The translations under genes and the position numbers were made by a program. The notes under the pieces are model-generated. The model made no database searches. It was not told the DNA's origin and saw nothing but the letters and a program-made list of their open reading frames with translations. A stretch of 64,000 bases of DNA from Owenia fusiformis (Eukaryota; Annelida; Polychaeta; Sabellida; Oweniidae): contig CAIIXF020000004.1 in the NCBI GenBank assembly GCA_903813345.2, positions 1,280,513-1,344,512 on the forward strand, read 5' to 3'. This document shows positions 46,401 to 59,400 of the stretch, one piece after another (within the stretch, counting starts at the first letter, position 1; each line of letters starts with the position of its first letter).

Positions 46401-49060
46401 ACTGGTTCCTTAAAAACATAATTATTCAGAATTCAAATTAACAATTACATTTGTGAGAGGCCTAAGTAAGAAGCAGATTCATATTCTGTTGTGCATCCTC
46501 AAAGTAATCAAGTTTGGGGAGGGGTATATACGTTCATTACTTTTAGGCTCATACCTGGGGGGGGGGGGGGGGGGTTGCAAAAAAACATAAAAATTTACAT
46601 TGTTTATGTTTTTTTGCAACATCTATATTTTGACCTTCTCCCTTAGGATACACTTTTGCCCCTTAGCCATTCTGAATTATGCAAATCTGTTGTTTTTATG
46701 TCACCACCACACAAATGGCATGGCAAGTGGTGACATTTTGCAAGTTAATGCCTTGTTATTATAATGTATATACTGAGACTTGAATGTGTTTATTATTGTA
46801 TCATATATAGCAAAGATTATTGTTGATATTTGTATGAATATCATATTATAGAGAAGTGAAAAAAGAGTATTTACCGTTATGTATTAACTAACATCATGTC
46901 ATTCCAGAATATAAGCTTGTTAAATATGTACATATACATGTATAGGGTTATTCCGCAATAATGTCATTCCAGAAGATAAGCTCAGTTTATACCATGATTC
47001 CTTGTTTTTTTGAAATGCATGTTGGGAGTAGACCTCCACTAAAGTTGTGACAGATCAATTTGTCCCATGATTCTTTGTTCTTTTGAAATGCATGCTGGGA
47101 GTAGATCTCCACTAAGGTTGTGACAGATCAGTTTGTGGTTATATGTATATTTAGAGCAAATAGTGACATTTGAAATTGTTCACATGAATACAACAGATTT
47201 CATTTTATAAGACTCTTGTACAGGTTGACACAAAAATGGAAGAACTTTTTGAAGTCATCAATGAATAATATTGTGTCACCCTGTGTTAGAATGACAATTC
47301 ACAAGAATTTTGATGTCTTTAAATTCAGGTATGGGACGTCACATAAATTGATAAACCTCTCAACTTATCTTGAATTATCACTTTTAATTGGCCAAAAAAA
47401 TTTTGAACCCTTAATTTGAAAGAATCAGTTTCAGTCTTATTTTTGCTGATGAGAGTGGGGGTCATATAAAGTGTGATTTATGTTTTTATCTACTTCCTAA
47501 TGATTATATGTAAGAAATGAAATGATAGAAGTTTTTGTAAAATTGTATATATATGTGTATACTGTACATTTATAAATGTGTGTTCACATGTACTTTATGT
47601 TTTCTGGTTTTATTTCTACAAATGCTATCGGAGAAGGCATTATAATCAGGAAAATGCTCAAAAAACAAATGCTTTTGCTTAATAGAAAAATGGTTTTAGT
47701 TGAACATATAAGAGTGAAAAATAACAATTACAGCTTAGATTTACCGTATATATGCATATACAGGGTGTCTACATACACTCATTAGGGGGTTTCACCTTTC
47801 TGATCACCCTGTATTTTATTCTACTCACTCAAAGGGTTGTATGAATTATTCAATTTTAAAATAAAATTCTCATATAGAGAGTGGTTGATGTGAGATAAAT
47901 TAAGTATAGTTTATAATTGTGGCAATAGAAAGAACATTCTCTGAACACAGGGCTCCAGGCAACATCTGCTACATCCAAATTCCTTGATGTACGACTTCTG
48001 GAGGCCTTTGTTCGGAGGATGTAGAATTAAGATCTGATAAAGTAATGCTTTTAAACTTTTATCGAGATTTTTTTGGCGTGAATAAATAAAATGTTTGCTC
48101 ACTGGACACATTTTGCCAGCATTTGAATGTAGAATCTCAATTTGATATGAAAGTAACTATCTGTAGCATATTTTTATATGACTTTAATGAATTTGGAAAC
48201 GCTATTTTTAATTAGTATTTTATTGATATGGAATTTTCTCAAAAATGTTTATATTGAATTCTACATGTATTCCATTTAATTAAATGAAAGACACATCATT
48301 TGAAAGTGCAAAATATGCATTGTGTATCATCTTCAAATGAACAAAAAATTCATAAAACAGCCTCTTGCCACCTGCACGGTAAATGCAAGCGATTATTTGT
48401 AAAATTCAGTGTTAACATACCACAGTTTCTAAAATATATTCTAATTGTCCATTTTAGTTTTACTAAAGGTGTCAATTTAAGACAGATATTATAAGTTATT
48501 GAATGATTTTAAGTGCAATACAGGATATATTCTGCTTGAGAAATTTCGTATTGGAACAAGACGAAGTCTAGTGCCAATACAGAATATTGAGAGCAGAATT
48601 TATCCTGTATTGCACTTCAAATCATTCTATAACATTTTTATCGTGTGATCGACATTGGATTTATAATTGAATTTGTACAATGCAAGGTTTTTAAGTAAAA
48701 TGGATATGGAATGTTGAATTGCATTCATCAAAAGTTTATCAATGTTTAAAGGTGGATTTTGGATTGTCAATTTACCTTGGGATATTCCTGATTAAATTAT
48801 AAGAAATTGGAAAAATTAATTGAATTTATCTTCAAAGTTCATCCAGCTCTACCAGTGGATTGAGATTAGGGTATCTGTATACCAATTTAATTCACCAATG
48901 TTAGTATTTTCTTGGTTAATTTTACAATGCATTGTTACAGTTGAACTACATATTGATAACTTTGTGGAGTCTTCAAATTTATCCCCCCTGAAGTCTGACA
49001 ATGTATTGTAAGCTCTAAGCATAAGCAACACATATTTTTTATACCAGATATATTTCTATA
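46400..49060. other. Intergenic repeats, no gene recognised
   Basis: Holds an 18-nt G run near 46557, a copy of the dispersed ACCACACAAATGG ... GGTGACATTTTGCAAG repeat (about 46695-46755), a two-copy ~75-bp duplication at about 46965-47115 (GAAATGCATGTTGGGAGTAG), a small palindrome with CAGGGTGTC / GATCACCCTG ends at 47760-47812, and the ATGATTTTAAGTGCAATAC palindrome at 48498-48635. Open frames here lack coding character. Confidence 0.5.
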
Positions 49061-49061
49061 A

Positions 49062-49204
49062 TGCCTTGGTCACATTTGCTCTGATTTTCACTACCAGCGC
49101 CCGGCCGATTGAGTATTTTGTTCAAAATTGAATACAATATTGAGCAAAACACTCAATATCAGCCGGGCGTCGGTCGATGGATCGGAGCATATGTGACCTA
49201 GGCA
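49062..49204. mobile_element. Palindromic MITE, Harbinger-like, copy 2
   Basis: Same family as 535-674: ends TGCCTTGGTCACATTTGC and inverse, flanked by TAA (49059-49061 and 49205-49207). Confidence 0.8.
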
Positions 49205-49382
49205 TAAGATGTTTGTAGTCTTCATGAGAAGTCTCAAAATACAACATTTGTATCAGTGAGAGATCCAACAATTTTTACATAGAAGATATTCATTTGAATT
49301 CCAGCAAGAGGTGGCGTCATACTTTTAAATTCATCATTTTTGACTTGCATCCATGGATTGTAACAATTTGCAATAACTAACG

Positions 49383-49493
49383 CCTTGGCGCTGGCTGATT
49401 GAGTATTTTGTTCAAAATTGAATACAATATTGAATAAAACACTCAATCGGCCGGTGCCCGGCCGATGGATCGGAGCAAATGTGACCCAGGCAT
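49383..49493. mobile_element. Palindromic MITE, copy 3, left end deleted
   Basis: Shares the central GAGTATTTTGTTCAAAATTG palindrome and an intact right end (GGATCGGAGCAAATGTGACC). The left terminal repeat lacks the CACATTTGCTC part. Confidence 0.7.
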
Positions 49494-49934
49494 TAGCAGG
49501 TGGTAACATTTTGCAAGTAATGCCTTGTTACTATTGCCGTAGTATATGTAGAAAATGTTGTATCTCAAGCTAGGCTACTTTTTAAAATTTAAAATAATTT
49601 TAAAATAATTCAATGATACTGAATACCTAAAAGGTGAATGACAAATTGTGATATATATATTGCAAACAAAATATATGCTAATTGTATTTTATTGTAAAAT
49701 AAATGAAAATATATATTAATTTCCTATTTTGTTGTTCTTGGGTCCATGATAAGAAAGTGAGTTATTTTATTCCACCCCTTGGTCAAAGCTTTTAAGTTTT
49801 GTGCACTTTTTGAAGAGTATCAAGCATCATACATAACTTTTTGAATTTTAAATTACAAGATTCCAAGCGTCTGTTTTATTTATCAAACTGATTATCTGTC
49901 TACCTTACATCGTGCTATAATAATGTTTGTACAG

Positions 49935-50111
49935 GCTTCAAGACGTCTTGACATCACAATGAGGAATGCCATGAGGAAACAGGAAACACACGACCACGGT
50001 TTTGCACTGATGGATCACAAATTGAATTTAGCGAACGAGCTTAGTAATATCAGAGAATATTGTCCTAGTTTGTATCGATTTCTACCTGGAGATATAAACG
50101 TTAGACATTAG
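49935..50111 (+). CDS. Unassigned terminal exon
   Basis: Acceptor TTTGTACAG|GCT at 49934/49935, then 58 codons and TAG at 50109-50111, followed 20 bp on by AATAAA (50131-50136). The translation (ASRRLDITMRNAMRKQETHD ... NELSNIREYCPSLYRFLPGD) looks like real protein and unlike the surrounding AT-rich DNA. I do not recognise the family. It could be the last exon of a separate plus-strand gene whose other exons I cannot see, or an alternative 3' end of the VWA-Cache gene. Confidence 0.5.
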   Translation, partial: ASRRLDITMRNAMRKQETHDHGFALMDHKLNLANELSNIREYCPSLYRFLPGDINVRH

Positions 50112-51189
50112 ATATGTTAGAGATAGTTTAAATAAAAAGGAAGCCGCACGTTTTACAGACAATTTTAAACTGTTGAATAGCTGCATCTATGATATCAATT
50201 TCATCACTGATTTTCAAGAGTATGATCCCTTTCTAAAAGAACATACATGATTTATATTTGGCAATACAGTTGGTATATTTATTGTTTATAACTAATTATA
50301 TATATCATACAATATACACAATTTCATATAGTAATATCAAATGCACTTTATACAGTAATGAGTAAAACTACATTTTTAATTGAGTCCATACTAAAAATTA
50401 CATAACCCAAAACAAGACAGTTGTTTTGGATAAAAATAAGAACATTTAGAATAAAGAACACTTAAAGTAATGTATAAAGATGAATGATAAGAAAAATCAA
50501 AATGTGATATATTTATAATTTTGAAAGACGGACACATATAAATATTCTAGAATTGAAAAAATTCAAATGGACAATTGTTGATATTTTTTGAAAAAGGAGG
50601 ACCTCCAATTGCACAATTTAAGGTGGGAACATGTGGGTTAATTTCTGCCAATTTGTGGTTATTATTCATTCTACTCTGGCCACCTTAAAATGTGTGTTTC
50701 ATATATTTCTTGGTTAAAGTCTAAAAAACACAAAGAACTCTTGAAATGTTACTTAATACAATACATATTGTAGATAGCATGCAAAAATATATCTCTAAAA
50801 CATATACTGAAATATAACATTTTCTATCTCCACTGTCGCGCACCCACTGGGTGTTCACAATCAAAACATGATTTAAACAATAAATATTTCAGAACCAACA
50901 TAAATCACCCTGGCTGTATATATCTTACTTCAATAATCAAAATTTTTTAGTGATCTACACTAATTTTAAAACTAATACTAAACTAACTGTTTTTTTATTT
51001 ATAATTTTATATTGATCATTTAATCCTAACTGTAGACTAATAGATACCTATATGATACTGAACATGCATGTATATCTGTGAATATCACACATATAATCGT
51101 CAAAAGTGTTAGCTTAGAATTGTACATATAGCCATTGAATTCTATACATGGACAAATCTCAAATGCATGGAGAACTGTTTAACACTAAA

Positions 51190-51368
51190 ATGTACTGTTT
51201 TGTACCACAGTACTGTGCTGTAATGCAGTACTGTACTGTACCACTGTACTGTACCACAGTACTGTACTTGTACTGCAGTACTGTACCACAGTACTGTGCT
51301 GTAATGCAGTACTGTACCGCAGTACTGTTCTGTTCCACAGTACTGTATTGTACCACAGTACTGTACAT
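51190..51368. repeat. GTACTGTACCACA low-complexity palindromic array
   Basis: CAGTACTGTACCA-type units repeat about 13 times. GTAC-centred palindromes make both strands nearly alike. Open frames in four frames are artefacts. Confidence 0.9.
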
Positions 51369-52828
51369 GCATATGTAAACCCATTTATAAAGGTGATCAT
51401 TTTTTGTTCCATTTTTGGTTGGTTCATTTGCTCATATATAATGAGACCCTCTAAAATTGAACACCTGAACATTTTTTGATTGAGTTTTACTGTAAGCATG
51501 TATCACATTCTCAGTAAAACATATAGAAATTGTCACTGCCCAAAATAGTTGAGGATAAGATAGACCAAATTCAATATGCTTGTAGGACCAAAATATTCAA
51601 CTAAAATGACACGACTATTTCGAAAGGCCTTTGTAATTCATTACTGCCTTTAATAAGTAACTTGCACAACACAAGTATCTACAAAAATAAATATATACAA
51701 AAATAATATTGTAAACAAAATACTACATAGTTACAAACTACAATGTCACCGAGAAACATTTTTGGCAATATACAATAACTAAAATATTGTCATTCCAATA
51801 TACAATAAGTACAATAACATCATCCTAAAAATTGTAAAACATGCAGTTTTCAAATATTCTGAATCATTTTGTAATTTCTTTCATGTATGAATTCAATATT
51901 TTTAGAATATAATATTATTAGCCACATCAATACCTGACATAAATGCCTGACATCAATACCTGACATAAATAGTGATTTATTAAAGTTAATTTAACAGATT
52001 TAATGAGTGCTGTAGAATTGTAAAAAATTAACATTTAAGGAACATGTTTTACAATAATTTTGTTATATTTTCAAGCCTTAAAAACATTTAGGAGAAATGT
52101 GACCTCAATGCTTTCCCTTTGTATAAATCCCTGACCTATCTTCACTTCCTCCTTGTCAACTGTCTGTAAAATTAAGTACTGTAAATTGGATTAATTTGGT
52201 GGAAACCAATTAGGCAAATTGAAAACATCAGTAGATATTTAATTAGGCAGTCGTTGTGAGGATATATGAAAAAACAACAAACTATTTGCTGACAAAGATG
52301 TTGTACAGAATTGCTGAATTGCCATTTGTAAAACAGATGCCAAATTAAGCAATTTACAGTATATGATTTTCGAGCACTCCACATACAATAAGAGCAATGA
52401 CTTGTTTAATTATTTCTTGCCATTTCCTCCATATTCCTCTATTTTGCATGTGAAAATATACCAACAAGCTCTATTTCAAGCTTTAACTCAACACTGTATG
52501 TAACCCGCTTTCCTTAATGTACACAAACTTTATAAACAAAACAATCTCACCGGTCTAAAACATACAATGATGACTATAAAATAATACAATGATGGCTAAA
52601 ATAATACAATAAGGATGACAAAATAATACAATAAAGGCAAAACAATACAATATAATGACTATAAAATTTAATACAACTAGAAAATAAAGCAGTCAATTTT
52701 TAACATTTGGAAATAAATGTAAATGAATGAATAAATATTCAAGTACACAGAGGAAAATCAAAATTTACAATTATAACATTAGAGTATTACTAATTTCAGT
52801 CACCACAAGGGGAGGGGAGTCTTAGAAG

Positions 52829-53042
52829 CCCTCTACTATACCTAACACCTAGAAATGCATAAGATACTTTGTTTGTCTAATTGTATTGTTTAGTATATTT
52901 TTGAAAGTACCTTAGTAACATCTAACAGTCATCCGATAAACCATTCATAAGCAGCAGACACATAAAAACAAATACATAATCATTACCAATAAGCCGAATG
53001 GGTTGCTTATGAACACCAAATGCAAGGTATAGTAAAGTGTAG
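52829..53042. mobile_element. MITE with ACTCTACTATACC ends, copy 2 (inverted)
   Basis: Opposite orientation to the copy at 2951-3171. Ends CTCTACTATACCTAACACC and GCAAGGTATAGTAAAGTG; interiors align when one is reverse-complemented. Confidence 0.7.
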
Positions 53043-55103
53043 AAGTAATTCCAGTGGAGTGTAAGTTGTAAGTAAAGCTGACAAACACAAAATTGGTTAA
53101 TTACAAAATTGGTTAATTACAAATGCTGTACATTTCTGGTAAAACTCCAAAGACTTCCTATAATCATTAGACCCCTTTAGATTGTTTGGTGGGAATAACA
53201 TAGACATTTTATCTTCTTATTATGTTTCTTTAATTGCCAAACTAAAATGTCTAAGTGAAAGAAAATCTTGAAATCCTAAAAAAGTAAGAAATGGTTTAAC
53301 CAATTAAATTTTTCAGATAACAAAGCGAGCACTGCTAAACCACCAGTGCTCAAGCACTGACATCCCTCTACATCCACGAATTGACAGACATTAACATTTA
53401 AAATCAGACAATTAATTTAAAGGGGTCTAACATCCATGGTTACACCACTAGGTTTAGGCATTTCTTAGGTTGGAATAATGTGAGAAAGGTACAGAACAAA
53501 TTACAAGCAAAATGATTTTACCATAAAGTTGATAATGTTCTACTTTCCAACAGACATCTTGCAGTTTATTCCTCACTTCACTGGGCTACAAGTTATAACC
53601 AGAACTGCAGTTACAGTCACCCAATATGGTGTTACATAAAAATAATAAGTATTTATGAAGAGTAATTTGAGCTAATAAGAGCTATTGAAGACATGCCAAT
53701 GTATATTTCAGAACAGAATAAAAATAAAGATAGGCCTATTAGCAAACTTCCAAAATGCTGTTTTGTGATAAATTAGCTTGTTATTTCATTACATTTTCAT
53801 TGATTTTAAATTTTTACTAAGACAGATATGAAGAAATAAAAAGCATGAATATAAAATAAAAAAAATTGTAAAAGAATGGCCATGTTGTACAACGTAACTG
53901 CAGTTCCCGTTCACATGGGTAGCCCAAGAAAAAGCATTATTTGCAATACTGTGCTACAAAAAATAATTTATATAAAAATACATTTTATCGTAACATATAT
54001 TTCTACTGCTTTAGTTATAATACTCAATATATATTAGCAAAGACCACTGAAATATGGTTTTAATGTATAACATCATTAAGTCCAACACAACAAGGCTTTT
54101 GAATATACAAAACTACTTGAATATGACTTAATGTTCAAAGCTTGTATATATGAATCTTATACAGATCTAGGTATTACTAGATAGACCTAATAGAAAGTAA
54201 ACAAGTTTTGTACAATATATTTTACTATACAAGTATATCGTTCAACAATATATGTTACACCCCCACAAGAAGTTTAGCAACTAGAAGTCTCCAGTGGATA
54301 GAGTGTTAACCTTATGTAATTTTCCCAAGAGAAATAATGATTGGAGATTTATAACAAAATGTGATTTTGTTCATATTTCTTTTTTTTTTTGGTGAAACAT
54401 TTATATTATTGTTCATATTTCTTAATGCAAACATAATGGTCAAAGAGGGACTTCCAATTTCCAACCTTTATTGGGGGAGTGTATATCTAAACTAATATTG
54501 ACCCTGACAATCTGCTTCTTAACATATTAGCTTAAAATGCCAAAATGGTCAAGTTCACATTTCCCATGTTATTTTCCCATAGGGAAAACTCATGCTATCC
54601 ATTGTTTTCAGCATGATTTTGGTCATCGAAAATTGATATCTTCAAGTCTAGACTTTCAATACCATTCTACTTTTGAAGATGTTTTTAGACCTCTTGTAAA
54701 AATAATGTTTTCATGCAATAAAAGTCAGAAAAAGAAGATCCTCTTTTAAGCAAATAAGTTCATCATTTTGAAAAAAATGTTGACGTGGGGTCCTTATTTA
54801 TAATTTTTGAAAGTGAAACACCTTGTGAATATCTAAAGAGTGGTTATTTGGTGATTTCAATTTGAAATCATGTCTTTTTAGTAGAAATTTGATGAGACAA
54901 TTCGGTCAAATCCTAGAAAAATGGGAGTAAAATAACAAGACCACTGTGACAATTTAAGCTAATTTTTCATACATCATGAAAAGAAATCCATCAATAAATT
55001 TTATAAGAATTTATGGTACATCCTTCGTAAAACTCTTTGGTACTTGATAAACAGTACATAATTCTGTACATAACAGTTACTATGTATACATTTGATAAAT
55101 GTA

Positions 55104-55325
55104 CCAGGTCATTCAAAAAGTTTTTGAATAAATAAAATTCTGTGTGATATTATTAATGCTAAATATTCACATATTGGACATTCCATTTAAAATACTGAAA
55201 ATAAAAATCTAAACCTCTGCATTACCAAAACACAAAAAAAAGCTTTCTCCACCATTTTCATCACAAAAAGATGCTAAGAAAAGTTGTCTTTAAACTTCAA
55301 TTTTCCAAAACTTTTTGAATGTCCT
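55104..55325. mobile_element. Short mariner-type MITE
   Basis: Ends CCAGGTCATTCAAAAAGTTT and (inverted) CAGGACATTCAAAAAGTTTT, about 220 bp, preceded by TA. The end resembles that of the mariner at 17929, suggesting mobilisation by a related transposase. The right flank TA is not exact. Confidence 0.6.
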
Positions 55326-56433
55326 GTTACAAATTCAACTAACTACCTACTCATAATACATTATGCGCTTTACATTTATGTATAATTTTATAATATTGTA
55401 CTGTTTTGTTTACACACACTAATAACATGCATACATCGAGGAAACAACTGTACATTATCTGTAAACATATGCCCTATAAACAATACTTATAGAGTAATTT
55501 TCATGTCTGTAAATGCAAACATGCATTATAGACCTATGCTATGCATGAAATATATCTAATACAGGGTGACACAATAAAATCAAATGATTGCATTTTTTGT
55601 ATCACCCTGTTTATAACCTATGGTTACATGTATATGTACACTGTTTACTTTACTTTTAACATATATCATGCCTCACACACTTGTGTGCATTTTTACACAA
55701 AGCCATTTTACAATCAGCCCTTACTAACTGGGCAGATTCAATACCTCTTAGTCATTCATATCCGTGTTTAGCAATATCCGTTTATTTTGCATTCCTGTCA
55801 CAATGTATCCATAATTTTGTGATCAATTTATCCAATATTTAGAAGTAGTTTATCCATAGTTTTATGTATATGTACACTCCTTGCAATAAATTGTTCAGGC
55901 AGTCAAGATATTTCCATCATATCCATAATTTGGATATGTATCCATAATTTGGAGATATCCAAAATTGGAAATGTATCCATAATTTGAAGATATCCATAAT
56001 TTGTCATTTATCCATCATTTGATGATGTGCATCCTATATTTTATGTTACATCTGCATCTATGTGTTGGATCAGATCCATTACAAAATAATTCCACTGTAC
56101 TAGCACCTAGACTACAATACTACACTATAATATGTACACTACAATACTACACTATAATACTACATGTACAAGTATATTACACTGTTCTCACTATATATTA
56201 CACCAGGATTAAGAACATTTGTAATGTTTTTCTGTGAGTACACTAGACCATGGGACACAGATGTATGACTTTGGTCCCCAACAAGTCATTTTATCAAAGG
56301 AAAACTACCAGTGTGTGCCTTTCACTTTTTAAGTTTATTCAGCAAAGACACTCCTTTGGGCCCATATCCAACAAGGGAAAACCTCCTTCAAGATGAAATG
56401 TATGTCAAGTGTGAAGAAAGTGTGTAAGAATGT

Positions 56434-59400
56434 CTAACTGGCAGCTTGCTCCTGAAATATAAGGATGATTACTTAATTTAGATTAGTGTGGCTAATTTAG
56501 ATTAGTGAGGCTAATTTAGCTTAGTGTGCCAGCTATACTCTTGCTCCAGATATTAGAAAAATAAACACATGGCATTGTTCTTGAGAGGCCTACAGACTTA
56601 GACATAGAATCAGAAAGTTCTAAACTTAACTACACCTTTAAGTTGTATGCGGTGAACTGTATCCACTAAATTAACAACCTTATCAATAAACCACAGTAAA
56701 TCCAATGAAAGATTTGGCATTAATATGAAAATTTCACCACCTGCCATTTGTTACATACACTGACCGCCAAACAACGACCACTGAACACCATCTGCCGAAC
56801 ATCCACAAAAAAAGTTGAAGACTTTATATAACAATATGTCAAAAACCTTCTCTGAAATGCTTCTAATAATAACGGGCAATAAAATCTCCGAATTTGAAAA
56901 AACAATGAGAAGCAATTTAACATGCTTACGAAGAAATGCAACACAAAAATCGAGGAAACACAAACATGATCCACAAAAAAGTTGGAGACTATAACAAGTC
57001 ACAACTTCAGGTTGTAACAAAATAGAAGACAAAAACTCCAAAATAATTCAAAATTCACAAACCTGTTTCTCCTTTCGATGAACGTTATTAACATGTTGCT
57101 TCATGTTGTGCCGGAAGTTGAACCCGCGACCACAAACCTCACATTGGAAGAGCTTGGTATCACTATGAATGGCCATGTGGCGCTTAATATCTCCCTTTGT
57201 CTTGAATGTCTTGTGACATGTAGGACACTCGTGGCTTCGTACTGCCTTATGGACGAGTCTCACGTGTGCGCTGAGTGTCATCTTTGAGGCGAAGCTTTTG
57301 AAACAGACCTGGCAGTAGAAATTGCCGTCTTGTTCCTCTTTGACAACATCCGGCTGGAAATCATGATCCAATTTTTAAATCATGACAATCATCTATAGTT
57401 TATATCTATCTGAATTGTGGTTCTGTGAATTGGTTCCATTTAGCTACATACAGTAAAACCTGTCTTAGTGAACACCTCTCTCTAGTGAACACCTGTGCTC
57501 AATGAACACCACTTCAAGACACATTTTACATTGACTCCTGTATAAAATCCCCTCTCTGTAGTGAACACATACTATCATATACTATTTTAACCACTGCCAA
57601 TAATGTTAATGCTATAAACCTGGATGGTATAACAAATGATAAACTTAACATATGAAATAAATTATTTAAAAAGAATATATAATACAGCAGATATTTGAAT
57701 AAAACTTGAGTAAGTGGAACATCTTTGGGGTGCCTCTAGTGAACCATATAAAGATTAATAATTATATATTAAGTCAACAATCTATTTTCTCTCCGCGGAA
57801 GAATACCTCATTTTAATGCCAAACAACATAGACAATTGAAACCAAGGGCCTTGCTGCCCGGCTAATAGTGCTGGTAGTTTAAGGGGAACTTGACTTAGGA
57901 AAGTGTTCTACTTATGGATATGTTCCACTTACAGAGTTCTACTTTACAGGTTTTACTGGCTACACAAAATCTATTTACCTTGATATATGGTCCCTCAGGT
58001 GTCATAAATCCTCTCTCGAAGCTTGAATTTCCATAAAAGGGAAACCTCTGGTACATATACATGGACTGCCAGGGAATATGGGGCAACCCTCCTTCCCCTA
58101 CCCCAGGCATAGACTGTGATTGACCCCCAGGTGGACCCCCTCCCACTCCCCCAGAGGGAAGTTTTACATCTTCAACAATTTGTGGTTTATGGTCTGTCTC
58201 GCCTGTGTCAATATGGAGTTCTTTTGTTTTATCGTCATCAGTCTGTGATTCATCAGATTGAGATGTGGTTGTGGTCTGATCTGTTGTCACACCATCATTG
58301 TTCTCTGCGACATCATGAACTGCATTATCTAATATGGATTCTAATTGGTCACTCAGTGATAGGACCTTTTTACCACTAGCCCCATCTACTGAATTTGGAT
58401 TTTCATTAAGTGGTTCACCTTTTGGATTTTGTGATTCATTCGGGTGTTCCTTCTGCATATGCTGGTTGAACACGTAACGATAGTTGAATCCCTTTTGACA
58501 ATGGCTACATTGGAAGAGCTTACTGTCCGAGTGGATTAATTTATGCCGTTTTACATCCCCCTTTGTTTTAAACATCTTATGACAAATGTCACACTCATTC
58601 TCATAGCCGGGTGTAGCAGGTGTTAAATGCAACTGGGAGGCAGTGGGTGTTCTTAATGAATTCAACGGCGGGTTTTTTAACACGTGAGGCGAGTTAGACA
58701 CAGGAGTGTTCTCCTGTATAGAGTGAGAGGTGCTGGTGCTAGGTGTATCTGAATCAGAATTGGTTTTAGGGGAGGACTGTTTCAGTTTTGCTTCTAAGAG
58801 TTTCCTGTAGATATCCAGGTAGTGCTGTCTCTGTGCCTTTAGATCCTTAACTTCGGGTGTTGTTCTCTCTTCTTTACTTCCTCCCTCTGAAGTAGATTCA
58901 TATGCCATTCTTTCTTCTTTACTCCCTCCCTCTGCATATGTCTCGCGTAAAGTTCTATGTGAGTCATCCTTGTCCTCAGCTCTGTTAAAACCGCCATCAT
59001 TAGATTCAACATCAGGATCATCAGGTGTTGTATCAACAGTTTCGGGGGCATCACCTTCACAGTCACTGATAATTGAGCCAGCAGATTCATATTTCACTTC
59101 AGTACAGATAATCTCAGGGAAAAGATCCGGTGTCAAACGAGATCTATCTTGAGTAAGAGGTGAATATCTGGCATCGTCACGAGATTCATTAAATTGGAGA
59201 CTGGATGTCATTTGATCCAGATTGGTTTGATTTGAAAGTGGGTGACCAACAGGGTTAGGTTGGCCTCCTGCAGCTTGGACTATTTCTGTTAACGATTTCT
59301 CGTGAAGACGGGGGTTGCTATATAAGGCAGTCACAGGGACGCCATGCTCATGTGAAAAATCATCAGATTTGTGTTCGATTTCAGCGACGCTTTGCAGATC

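Larger units (their letters stand above)
50140..56433. other. AT-rich region between convergent genes
   Basis: No gene recognised in about 6.3 kb. It may include a long 3' UTR of the zinc finger gene (minus); the first signal after its stop is AATAAA on the minus strand at 56334-56339. Contains a tandem ~14-bp GTACTGTACCACA array (51190-51368) and two MITEs listed separately. Confidence 0.5.

Noticed and set aside
47216-47785. Two 67-69 aa open frames between genes
   Set aside because: Low-complexity AT-rich translation without splice sites or recognisable motifs; one overlaps CAGGTTGACAC/GTGTCACCCTG repeat ends.
51142-51499. Several overlapping open frames rich in Tyr-Cys-Thr-Val
   Set aside because: Derived from the GTACTGTACCACA array, open in multiple frames on both strands.
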